Below are positions 1 through 5,880 of a stretch of DNA of 5,880 nucleotides, piece after piece (the first letter of the stretch is position 1; the number at the start of each line of letters is the position of its first letter). Location of the stretch: positions 1-5,880 of the forward strand of contig CANQHS010000051.1 in the NCBI GenBank assembly GCA_947623795.1, written 5' to 3'. This DNA comes from an uncultured Clostridia bacterium. Lineage in GTDB: Bacteria > Bacillota > Clostridia > Christensenellales > UBA1242. Under the pieces are notes generated by a model. It did not search any database, was not told the origin of the DNA, and saw only the letters and a list, made by a program, of their open reading frames with translations. A program made the position numbers and the translations under genes.

Positions 1-18
1 AGTAAAAAGGCAAATATT

Positions 19-61
19 CAAAAAGTCACCATGGGCAGATTAGCGGGCAAAAAGTCACCAT
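19..61. repeat. Two direct copies of a 14-bp motif, possible insertion-sequence end
   Basis: CAAAAAGTCACCAT occurs at 19-32 and again at 48-61, 29 bp apart, and a weaker echo (CGCCACCAT) follows at 64-72. Read on the other strand the repeats begin ATGGTGACTTTTTG. Spaced repeats of this kind near a terminus are typical of IS21-family elements, whose transposase binds several copies at each end. No transposase gene is inside the window, so the assignment is an inference. The rest of an element would have to lie to the left of position 1. The repeats could instead be binding sites for another DNA-binding protein. Confidence 0.4.
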
Positions 62-132
62 TTCGCCACCATAAATTCGATGGCGTTTGCTTAAAGATAA
101 GAAAGTTGGTGTGAAATTTTAATGAAAAAGGC

Positions 133-171
133 TAATTTTGACAATAATTTTGCTTAAAATTGCCAAAATTA
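133..171. repeat. AT-rich repeated and inverted motif beside the attachment site
   Basis: TAATTTTG occurs at 133-140 and 145-152, and its exact reverse complement CAAAATTA at 164-171. The second and third copies form an 8-bp inverted repeat with an 11-nt loop. The cluster lies 35 bp before the tRNA fragment, on the side where the integrated element should be. Integrase arm-type or excisionase sites would be expected there, but AT-rich DNA gives such matches easily. The rest of 1-205 shows no convincing gene. Confidence 0.3.
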
Positions 172-205
172 ACGCCAAAAAAGATAAAACAACCGAATTT
201 CTTTT

Positions 206-250
206 CTCCTAAGCGGAATGCCGGCGGTTCGAATCCGCCCTCTTGCGCCA
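206..250 (+). other. tRNA-Arg(CCU) 3' half, putative integration attachment site
   Basis: The sequence folds as the last 45 nt of a tRNA. The 7-nt anticodon loop CTCCTAA (206-212, anticodon CCU) is followed by the 3' anticodon strand GCGGA, a 5-nt variable loop, a perfect T-arm GGCGG-TTCGAAT-CCGCC (223-239), the acceptor strand CTCTTGC, discriminator G and an encoded CCA (248-250). The 5' partner strands are absent: bases 201-205 are CTTTT where TCCGC is needed, and no GCAAGAG acceptor strand or D-arm precedes it. It therefore cannot be a functional tRNA. A copy that begins at the anticodon loop and runs to the 3' end is the standard footprint of tyrosine-recombinase integration into a tRNA gene. 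By polarity the element should lie to the left and older DNA to the right. Confidence 0.85.
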
Positions 251-257
251 ATTTGCT

Positions 258-1820
258 TTATTTATATTCGTCATATTTTTTGTTGCATCCCCTAGATTTT
301 TCTAAAGGGTTCACTCCAACATAGTTTAGATCATAACCTTGGGTTGTATGTATACAGCCAATTTCATTCACAGAATCTTTTCTCAAAATCCATTCTCTAT
401 TTGTCATATTCCATAAATATTTTTTATCTCCAAATTCTAGATCAAATAAATTATCTTTTTTTATCTGGTCAATATTTTTGCCTTTTGTTTTCCATTTCCA
501 TGCATATCCGGCGACATTCCTACACAAACCATATTTTTCATTCAAATTTTTAATTTCATCAATCATTCCATTTGGATCATCAAAAATTTTTATGTCATAA
601 TTTAAAATCTTCATTTTCTGTTTAAGTTCACAACTAAAAAACTTATTGACATAATCAATATATAATTCTCCACCTTTACAGCGCATTTGAGAAGTTAGTT
701 CATACTCGGAAATTTTTGTTTTAGCTAAAGACTTTTTAAATTCTTCATTTGAAATATCTGATGATTTAATCGATTGTTCATTGTCATAAAACAAGATTCT
801 ATGTTTACTGCTCTTTACGATCCAATCTAAAGTATTAGATGATATTGGATCAATATTCAATTCATTACAACAACGATCAAATTCTCGCAGCCAGCTCAAA
901 TTTTTTCTTTTAGGAAGTCTATGAGCCTCATCCACTATCAACACGTCAAATAGTTCTCCCACAACATCTGTTGGACCCATTACTATATTACTTTTCAATC
1001 CGTTTTTGTTTTTACTAAAAACCGTTTTTAATGTTGCCCTAAGTGAAGTCATTGGTAAAACATAGCCAATTTTTAATGATCCATGAATATCTATGTATTT
1101 TTTTAGTCTGTGTAAAACTTTATTTTTATAGCTAGAATATTCAAACGATTCTTCATCCTTATAAGTGTCAATAATGTGCTTGTTCGCGTTTACCAATAAA
1201 CTAATAATATATATTGCAAGTATCGTTTTACCAGTTCCCGCTGATCCATTTATTATGCATGTTGTTCCATTCCCGGATTTTTTTGACAATCCGTTTAAAA
1301 TATCATTAATTGCTTTATAACATACTTCTTCTTGTTCTATTGTTATAGAGGTATAGGGAGAATATGTGAACAAATCACTATTTACAATGGTCGAAAAAGT
1401 ACTGTTTGCCAAATTAAGATCTCTTAAAAGATCCCAAATGCCTTTATTATTTTTGTCCCCTTCAATTTTATTTAAATATTTTTCCCTTTGATAATAGTTG
1501 TGTCTAGACGATTGTCCCGCATTGCCATTTAACAATGTAAATTTTTGATCCGCACTGCACATTCTAATTAGAGATTGTTCAATATCCAAAACTGCAGATT
1601 TATTAAATTCATCATCAAAAATAACATGAATTTTTTTCAATCCTCGCTTATGTTTATTTTCAATATGTTGTCCAAATCTATTATAAAAATTACTGGTCTC
1701 TCCAATATAAAGATTATTTTTATTATTAATGAGATAGACTACCGGCCAATCTTTACCTTTTGACTCAGTTAAAACTTTATTTCTTCCCTCTTGAGAAAAA
1801 TCGTAACTTTTTATTTCCAT
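258..1820 (-). CDS. GIY-YIG nuclease / DUF2075 (Schlafen group 3-like) helicase, C-terminally truncated
   Basis: A 520-residue protein. Residues 26-105 form a GIY-YIG nuclease domain: VYL at 28-30, LYIG at 37-40, Arg48 and the catalytic-type Glu81 in DIEQSLIR are all present. Residues about 160-503 form a DUF2075 P-loop helicase-like domain: Walker A GSAGTGKT (192-199), Walker B VDEAH (296-300), LFYDNEQS (343-350), TSQMRC (376-381) and HTTQGYDLNYVGV (491-503). Family members normally continue with a further segment including an Arg-containing motif (of the type YKVLLTRG). Here it is replaced by 17 unrelated residues, and the stop lies 8 bp from the tRNA fragment, so the 3' end was probably lost by recombination. 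Neither other forward frame restores the missing part. ATG 1820 is chosen over the TTG at 1826 because AAGGA (1831-1827) is 6 nt from the ATG but abuts the TTG. The gene is divergent from the DUF262 gene, and a restriction or anti-invader role is inferred. Helicase function may be impaired. Confidence 0.85.
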   Translation of the reverse strand: MEIKSYDFSQEGRNKVLTESKGKDWPVVYLINNKNNLYIGETSNFYNRFGQHIENKHKRGLKKIHVIFDDEFNKSAVLDIEQSLIRMCSADQKFTLLNGNAGQSSRHNYYQREKYLNKIEGDKNNKGIWDLLRDLNLANSTFSTIVNSDLFTYSPYTSITIEQEEVCYKAINDILNGLSKKSGNGTTCIINGSAGTGKTILAIYIISLLVNANKHIIDTYKDEESFEYSSYKNKVLHRLKKYIDIHGSLKIGYVLPMTSLRATLKTVFSKNKNGLKSNIVMGPTDVVGELFDVLIVDEAHRLPKRKNLSWLREFDRCCNELNIDPISSNTLDWIVKSSKHRILFYDNEQSIKSSDISNEEFKKSLAKTKISEYELTSQMRCKGGELYIDYVNKFFSCELKQKMKILNYDIKIFDDPNGMIDEIKNLNEKYGLCRNVAGYAWKWKTKGKNIDQIKKDNLFDLEFGDKKYLWNMTNREWILRKDSVNEIGCIHTTQGYDLNYVGVNPLEKSRGCNKKYDEYK

Positions 1821-1837
1821 ACTCAATCCTTAATTAA

Positions 1838-1846
1838 ATTATATCA
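1838..1846 (-). promoter_or_regulatory. Extended -10 promoter of the GIY-YIG/DUF2075 gene
   Basis: On the minus strand TGATATAAT (1846-1838) is a perfect extended -10 (TGn-TATAAT). The hexamer 17 bp further up (ATACAA, 1866-1861) is a poor -35, which extended -10 promoters tolerate. Transcription would begin about 1831, immediately before the AAGGA ribosome binding site. Confidence 0.6.
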
Positions 1847-1864
1847 TATATTGAAAAATTTTGT

Positions 1865-1909
1865 ATTGATTTTTTTATGTTTTTACAACATTCTACTTTT
1901 AAAATCAAT
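1865..1909. repeat. 9-bp inverted repeat in the divergent promoter region
   Basis: ATTGATTTT (1865-1873) is matched by its exact reverse complement AAAATCAAT (1901-1909) with 27 nt between the arms. The left arm touches the -35 position of the minus-strand promoter. It could be a regulator site, or chance in AT-rich DNA, since one match this long is not very unlikely in 170 bp. Confidence 0.25.
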
Positions 1910-1955
1910 GTCCATAAAAATTTCCACCCAATACCCCGAATTTCCCATAATAAAT

Positions 1956-1984
1956 TTGACTTATACCTTAAAAGGTGCTATTAT
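1956..1984 (+). promoter_or_regulatory. Sigma-A-type promoter of the DUF262 gene
   Basis: TTGACT (1956-1961) and TATTAT (1979-1984) are separated by the optimal 17 bp. The predicted start of transcription is near 1991, so the GGGAG ribosome binding site (1990-1994) sits at the very 5' end of the message. The spacer contains the palindrome described separately. Confidence 0.7.
1965..1976. promoter_or_regulatory. Candidate operator palindrome between -35 and -10
   Basis: ACCTT-AA-AAGGT is an inverted repeat with 5-bp arms, placed exactly in the spacer of the DUF262 promoter. A repressor bound there would block RNA polymerase. The same palindrome is not seen at the WYL promoter or the minus-strand promoter, so the binding protein cannot be named. 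Confidence 0.35.
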
Positions 1985-1999
1985 ATTTTGGGAGTATAA

Positions 2000-3928
2000 A
2001 TGAAAAAGAACACAAAGAAAATTGTTGGCAAATCAAATATGAACACGGTTAACCAGCTAAATAATGGACATGGCACTTTAAACTTGCAAGACATTGTCAA
2101 TTACACACAAAATTCAACATTCATTTTGCCATCATTGCAACGAGACGCGGTGTGGAAAATGGACGGCATTGCAAAGCTGTTTGATAGCATTTACAAGGAA
2201 TATCCGATTGGAACGATACTTTTGCTAAATGTGGGAAAGGGCGACAATTATATAAATTTCTACACCTTAAACACCAACGAAAATGGCGAATTTTTTTCCA
2301 ATGAAAGATACTATCTACAAACAAATACAACTAATTACTGCATTCTAGATGGTCAGCAACGCATAACTGCAATTTATAAAGGACTATTTAAACCTTTTAA
2401 CACCCCTACAAAAAATAAAAGTTGGCAAAACAATTATTTATATTTTAATTGTCTATCAACAGGAGACGATATTGCTTTTAAATATTTTAAAGATGATGAA
2501 AGCACAATTTTACCCAATTGCTTATACATAAAACTGAAAGATATTTGGTACTGTAAAGATGGGGAAAATGTTGATGATGAAATAGATTCCCTTATAAGCA
2601 AATGGATTAATATTGGCAACAAGATAGATAGTAAAAAACACAAAAAATTATTTAAAATTTATGAAGACACAAAAAATTATATCAACAATAACATAATTTT
2701 GATAAAAAACAACTTAACAAAATTAATCACAATTTTAAACACCACGCTTATTAGCTACAATCTAATTAGTTTTAACAATTTAGATGATGAAGAAAAACTT
2801 AAACGAATAAGTAACATTTTCATTAGGCTAAACAGTGGCGGGCAAAAGCTTACTCCTGCAGATTTGTTGTATTCTCAAATCGCCGCACTTTCCAAAGAAA
2901 AAATTGATAATATCAGAGAACAATTTAAAAGTTTTAATGCTCGCTTGAATAAAGAAGAAGATGCCAGCAATTTCCAAACCATAAACAATTTTATGAGATT
3001 ATTATGGCTTTTGTTTGGTGATAGTTCTTTTAGGGATTTTAAAGATAACAAAGATCAAAAATTGAAAAATTGTATTAATAATCCAAACATGAAAAAAGCT
3101 TTTGATTCACTTTTATGGGCTAGGAATGTTTACAAAAACAAAAAATTCTCTTTTAATGGAAAAATTTCTTACAATATGTTCTTGCCGATTGCCTATTACA
3201 AATTTTATTGCAACTTAACTAATAAAGATGATAAAAAATTAGCACAGGCGCAAAGTGAAATTGCCAAATATTATCAAGTTGCTCTTTGTTCAGACTATTT
3301 TTCTCAGCATGTTGATAACAGCTTAGTAAATTTAAAAAAGGCAATGACAAAAAATAACAGCAATGGTATTGCACTTTTTGGAGATGAAATTTTTAATTTT
3401 GAAAAACTTCAGGACCAGCTTGGCAACAACAAAATAAAGATCACAAAAGAAAAATTAAATGAAATTTTGGATTATGATTATACTGAGAACAAAGAAGATG
3501 TTTTAAAGATTTTATATCTTTTGTATAAAGAAACAATAAATATTAATGATATTGTGGAAACAGTAAATGAAGTGAGAGACATAGACCATATGCACCCAAA
3601 ATTTCTTTCTGATGAACAAAGATACAAAGATAGTGTTACGAACTTTAACCAAGACACATATGAATATTTTAAAACCCATTATAATAAATTGCCAAATTTG
3701 CAACCACTTATTAGCAGCCAAAATAGGACACAAAAAAACCAGAAGCCATTAAAAGAATGGCTGAAAACTTATCATGGTCAAGACCTAGCAAATTATGCGA
3801 TTGAAAACTTTGTTATTGAAAAAGGCAAAATTGATTTTGATTATTTTGATTTAGCAAATTTTAAAACTTTTTATGAAGCAAGAAAAGCCATTATTGAAAA
3901 ACGATTGAAAAAAATGCTAAACATATAA
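2000..3928 (+). CDS. DUF262 / DUF1524-like HNH protein, GmrSD-type restriction nuclease
   Basis: A 642-residue single-chain protein. The DUF262 domain occupies about residues 28-300: LPSLQRDAVW (43-52), the DSI...YPIG segment (62-71), the nucleotide-binding signature ILDGQQR (115-121) and FIRLNSGGQKLTPADL (274-289). A Lys/Asn-rich, extremely AT-rich stretch lies between about 190 and 260. The C-terminal part carries an HNH (His-Me finger) motif of DUF1524 type: DIDHMHP (527-533, likely catalytic His530), then LPNLQPL (564-570, Asn566) and Asn575 followed by Lys/Pro-rich residues. In GmrSD, BrxU and SspE relatives the DUF262 domain binds and hydrolyses nucleotides, and the nuclease domain cuts modified DNA. 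That role is inferred here, and the target modification is unknown. All key residues appear intact. ATG 2000 is supported by GGGAG 5 nt upstream; the next Met is residue 14. The gene is divergent from the GIY-YIG helicase gene and ends at a strong terminator. Confidence 0.88.
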   Translation: MKKNTKKIVGKSNMNTVNQLNNGHGTLNLQDIVNYTQNSTFILPSLQRDAVWKMDGIAKLFDSIYKEYPIGTILLLNVGKGDNYINFYTLNTNENGEFFSNERYYLQTNTTNYCILDGQQRITAIYKGLFKPFNTPTKNKSWQNNYLYFNCLSTGDDIAFKYFKDDESTILPNCLYIKLKDIWYCKDGENVDDEIDSLISKWINIGNKIDSKKHKKLFKIYEDTKNYINNNIILIKNNLTKLITILNTTLISYNLISFNNLDDEEKLKRISNIFIRLNSGGQKLTPADLLYSQIAALSKEKIDNIREQFKSFNARLNKEEDASNFQTINNFMRLLWLLFGDSSFRDFKDNKDQKLKNCINNPNMKKAFDSLLWARNVYKNKKFSFNGKISYNMFLPIAYYKFYCNLTNKDDKKLAQAQSEIAKYYQVALCSDYFSQHVDNSLVNLKKAMTKNNSNGIALFGDEIFNFEKLQDQLGNNKIKITKEKLNEILDYDYTENKEDVLKILYLLYKETININDIVETVNEVRDIDHMHPKFLSDEQRYKDSVTNFNQDTYEYFKTHYNKLPNLQPLISSQNRTQKNQKPLKEWLKTYHGQDLANYAIENFVIEKGKIDFDYFDLANFKTFYEARKAIIEKRLKKMLNI

Positions 3929-3935
3929 GATTGTT

Positions 3936-3970
3936 AAAAAATTAGCCATTGTAGGTGTGGCTAATTTTTT
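3936..3970. terminator. Bidirectional intrinsic terminator between convergent genes
   Basis: A perfect 13-bp stem (3936-3948 with 3958-3970) encloses a 9-nt loop. Its core is TTAGCCA/TGGCTAA, flanked by A6 on one side and T6-7 on the other, so each strand gives a hairpin with a U-tract. It starts 7 bp after the DUF262 stop. On the minus strand it contains the last codons and stop of the WYL gene. Confidence 0.85.
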
Positions 3971-4925
3971 TGCTTATGTCCGCAATTTTTGTGCGCGTGT
4001 CGTCTGGCGATATAAGTTCCACCGATTCGCCATACTGCAAGCACCAATAAATTAATGCTTGTTCGTTGGCGCTAATATTTGCGAAATATTCGTTATCTTT
4101 TGTGTAAAAGTTTGCGCCTTTACCGAACCACTCAAAAATATATTCCGCCGCATATTCATCGGTAAATTTGATTGTGGCATTAATTGTTTTATTGTGAAAC
4201 ATATAAATATTTTCGTTGGCATATTCAACCATATCTACACCATTTTCGCAATTTTTTAGTTTGGTTATGGGCTTAACAGGTGAATCCAAAATTTTTATGT
4301 TGGAAATTAGGTCCAATTTATAATTTGCAATTTCATTGAACCAATCTAAATTACAAACAAGATAATATCTGCCTTGATTGTTGATCATAAAGTATGGGTT
4401 AATTTTATATCGCAAATTTTTCTTTCGCACATTTTCTTTAACATAAAAACGATTATAATTAAATTCAACCTGCTTGCCTTGTGCAATGGCTTCGTTTAAA
4501 ATATCTATTGTGTAAAACAATTGCTTTTGATTTGTTCGTACAATTTGGTCTGCCTTGCATATATAATTAAATTTTTTGCGGTTATATTTGCTCAAAAATT
4601 TAGAAAGTTTTTCAGCCAACCGTTTTGAATTGTTGCTATCTATACTTTTGCTCGAAAACACCGCATCGACCAAAAACGAAATTTCACTTTGTTCAAATTC
4701 TCTTTCGCCTAAATAGCAACCCGTTTTGGTTTTTACGATATCGTAACCAAAGTCGATAAGGCTATCTAAAGTGTTAGCAATTGCTTTGCGTTCGAGCTCC
4801 AAATTATAATCATCATTAAGTATTTTTATAATTTCCGACTGGGTTAAAGGATGCTGTTCATCACTATATTCTTTTAATATTTCCAGCACGCAAATATTTG
4901 TCATTTTTTTATTACTTGGCAACAT
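3942..4925 (-). CDS. WYL-domain transcriptional regulator with N-terminal winged HTH
   Basis: A 327-residue protein of normal length for the family. Residues 9-72 resemble a DeoR/HTH_11-type winged helix (TQSEIIKIL... then KAIANTLDSLIDFGYDI). The WYL domain spans about 140-215, with LNEAIAQGKQVEFNYNRF, then NPYFMINNQGRYYLVC (176-191), where the eponymous WYL reads YYL. A C-terminal WCX-like region (249-323) follows. WYL domains sense ligands such as nucleic-acid fragments or nucleotides. The segment usually read as R-L-D-R-I is KLDLI (203-207), so an arginine implicated in ligand contact is absent. GAGG (4934-4931) is 5 nt before ATG 4925, which favours it over Met8. Relatives such as BrxR and CapW control defence operons, and control of the neighbouring nuclease genes is possible but inferred. 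The gene could also be read through from the AAA+ pair, 59 bp upstream. Confidence 0.85.
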   Translation of the reverse strand: MLPSNKKMTNICVLEILKEYSDEQHPLTQSEIIKILNDDYNLELERKAIANTLDSLIDFGYDIVKTKTGCYLGEREFEQSEISFLVDAVFSSKSIDSNNSKRLAEKLSKFLSKYNRKKFNYICKADQIVRTNQKQLFYTIDILNEAIAQGKQVEFNYNRFYVKENVRKKNLRYKINPYFMINNQGRYYLVCNLDWFNEIANYKLDLISNIKILDSPVKPITKLKNCENGVDMVEYANENIYMFHNKTINATIKFTDEYAAEYIFEWFGKGANFYTKDNEYFANISANEQALIYWCLQYGESVELISPDDTRTKIADISKKISHTYNG

Positions 4926-4940
4926 AAGAACCTCAAAAAA

Positions 4941-4969
4941 ATTATATCAAAACTGAAACAATTTTGCAA
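4941..4969 (-). promoter_or_regulatory. Promoter of the WYL regulator gene
   Basis: On the minus strand TTGCAA (4969-4964), a 17-bp spacer and TATAAT (4946-4941), preceded by TG to give an extended -10. Transcription would start near 4934, at the ribosome binding site. The promoter fills the short gap after the upstream small gene, where no terminator is visible. Confidence 0.65.
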
Positions 4970-4984
4970 ACAATTATTTATATG

Positions 4985-5233
4985 TTAAATTTTATCCATA
5001 AGCAAGTCTAATGCCTCGTCCACAGTTATCATATTTGCCTTAAGCAATTTAATCACATAATTTAAGGTAAATTTAAATTTTTGCGCTTCGCTAAGCATGA
5101 GATATTCCTCATCGTCTTGTTTGATAGTTTTATTATTTTGGACAAATTGAGGCTTTTTAGCATCATTTTTTTGCAAATTTGCGTTATTTTTTATAATTTT
5201 AAACGAATTTTTTGATAAATCTTTATTTTTCAT
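4985..5233 (-). CDS. Small Lys/Asn-rich hypothetical protein coupled to the AAA+ gene
   Basis: 82 residues, function not recognised. Residues 1-40 are low-complexity Lys/Asn/Gln and probably disordered. Residues 46-82 look helical, ending LLKANMITVDEALDLLMDKI, which resembles the short C-terminal helix-turn-helix hairpin of SHOCT-like oligomerisation motifs (weak likeness only). The start is ATG 5233, one base after the TAA of the AAA+ gene, with GGTGA in the end of that gene serving as ribosome binding site. A longer in-frame start at 5284 would overlap the ATPase by 50 nt and is less likely. There is no signal peptide or membrane segment. The tight coupling suggests a partner or adaptor of the ATPase. 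Confidence 0.7.
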   Translation of the reverse strand: MKNKDLSKNSFKIIKNNANLQKNDAKKPQFVQNNKTIKQDDEEYLMLSEAQKFKFTLNYVIKLLKANMITVDEALDLLMDKI

Positions 5234-5234
5234 G

Positions 5235-5880
5235 TTAATCACCAAATCCCAATCTAACACTCTTATTAACTTTTGGCAACTCAAAATCTTGTGGCAAAAT
5301 TGTGTTTATATCCCCGCTATTGAGTTTGCTTTCATTTACGATTCGCGTGGCCTGATTTACCATCGCGTGTTCCAACAAGTTGCGCACATATCTGCCGTTG
5401 CCGAAGTTTTTTTCTTGCTTTCCGTAGTGGATAATTTCTTTAAGTTTTTCTTCACAGTTGCTTAAGTTTATATTCATTTTTTGTGCGGTATAGTTTGCGA
5501 TTTGCACAAGTTCATCTTCAGTGTAATCGTCAAATTGAACTTCGTAAGCGATCCTACTTTTCAAGCCAGAATTTCTGTTTAAAAAGTTATCCATTTCCTT
5601 TTTATAGCCAGCAAAAATAACAACGAGATCATCGCGATTATTTTCCATCTCTTGTACGATTGCATTGATAGCCTCATCACCATACAAGCCTTCTCTGCCA
5701 TCATATAGAGAATATGCTTCATCAATAAACAACACATTGCCCCTTGCCCGCTCAAACAGCTCTTTTACTTTTGGTGCAGTCCCACCGACAAATCTGCTTA
5801 CAATATCCGCCCTGCCAACCTCGATTAACTTTCCTTTGCTTAATAGGCCCTTTTCTCGCATGATGGTTGCAACAATTCTT
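5235..5880 (-). CDS. SpoVK/CbbX-like AAA+ ATPase, 5' end beyond the window
   Basis: The C-terminal 215 codons of a AAA+ protein. The frame stays open past the ATG at 5861 to the window edge (reading RIVATIMREKGLLSKGK), so that ATG is internal and the N-terminus with Walker A is not visible. Present are the family segment VGGTAPKVKELFERA, Walker B VLFIDEAY (Asp-Glu codons 5718-5723), ME-NNRDD, sensor 1 VVIFAGY, the Arg-finger region NSGLKSR (usually NPGLxSR, so Pro is Ser here) and sensor 2 GNGRYVRN. The C-terminus ends LGFGD. Relatives include SpoVK, the rubisco activase CbbX and EccA, hexameric ATPases that remodel partner proteins. The substrate cannot be told from this part. GC content of about 38-48% in sampled lines is higher than in the nuclease genes, consistent with backbone DNA. 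Confidence 0.85.
   Translation of the reverse strand, partial: RIVATIMREKGLLSKGKLIEVGRADIVSRFVGGTAPKVKELFERARGNVLFIDEAYSLYDGREGLYGDEAINAIVQEMENNRDDLVVIFAGYKKEMDNFLNRNSGLKSRIAYEVQFDDYTEDELVQIANYTAQKMNINLSNCEEKLKEIIHYGKQEKNFGNGRYVRNLLEHAMVNQATRIVNESKLNSGDINTILPQDFELPKVNKSVRLGFGD

Noticed and set aside
138..160. TTGACA-TAAAAT promoter
   Set aside because: The hexamers are only 11 bp apart and no gene follows on the plus strand.
150..212. A group I intron interrupting tRNA-Arg(CCU), as known in some bacteria
   Set aside because: Such an intron would leave only sequence after its splice point in the 3' exon; here the whole anticodon loop including CCU is present, and no intron core is visible.
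160..250. An intact tRNA gene
   Set aside because: No acceptor 5' strand, D-arm or 5' anticodon strand precedes the 3' half; bases 201-205 cannot form the proper stem.
344..553. Plus-strand open frame inside the GIY-YIG/DUF2075 gene
   Set aside because: It lies opposite clear helicase coding sequence, has no family likeness and is rich in residues typical of antisense AT-rich frames. The similar frames at 1575-1763 and 1791-2003 are rejected for the same reasons or for lack of a start signal.
2121..3733. Minus-strand open frames opposite the DUF262 gene
   Set aside because: Short frames antisense to a gene with intact conserved motifs; no ribosome binding sites or recognisable products.
1..5880. 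CRISPR array or large tandem repeats
   Set aside because: No regularly spaced repeats beyond the two 14-mers at the left edge were seen.

Overview
The window is AT-rich and bacterial. It uses the standard code, purine-rich Shine-Dalgarno sites and sigma-A-type promoters, which suggests a low-GC Bacillota-like organism, perhaps an uncultured gut Clostridia lineage. No gene here fixes the taxonomy. It reads as the edge of an accessory (defence-type) island next to more ordinary genes.

Layout. Positions 1-257 hold no gene. They carry two copies of CAAAAAGTCACCAT, an AT-rich inverted repeat, and at 206-250 the 3' half of a tRNA-Arg(CCU), starting exactly at the anticodon loop. This is the usual scar of a tRNA-targeting integrase (an attachment site). 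Eight bases after its CCA lies the stop codon of a minus-strand GIY-YIG nuclease / DUF2075 (Schlafen-group-3-type) helicase gene (258-1820), whose last helicase motif is missing. A 179-bp divergent promoter region separates it from a plus-strand DUF262 + DUF1524-like HNH gene (2000-3928), related to GmrSD-type modification-dependent restriction enzymes. That gene ends in a bidirectional terminator (3936-3970), which also encodes the last codons of a convergent WYL-domain regulator (3942-4925, minus). Upstream of the regulator on the same strand are a small Lys/Asn-rich protein (4985-5233) and a SpoVK/CbbX-like AAA+ ATPase (5235 to beyond 5880). These two are separated by one base and are probably translationally coupled.

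How the parts may work together. The two divergent genes each pair a nuclease domain with a nucleotide-binding domain, and they share a promoter region with operator-like palindromes. They are a plausible anti-phage or anti-plasmid module. The GIY-YIG/DUF2075 protein is probably damaged by the recombination event marked by the tRNA fragment. The WYL protein may regulate the module, as WYL regulators do beside several defence systems, but its convergent orientation makes this only an inference. GC content counted by hand on sampled 60-base lines is roughly 13-38% in the nuclease genes and 38-48% in the AAA+ gene. That fits recently acquired nuclease genes beside an older backbone, with the terminator near 3950 a possible border.
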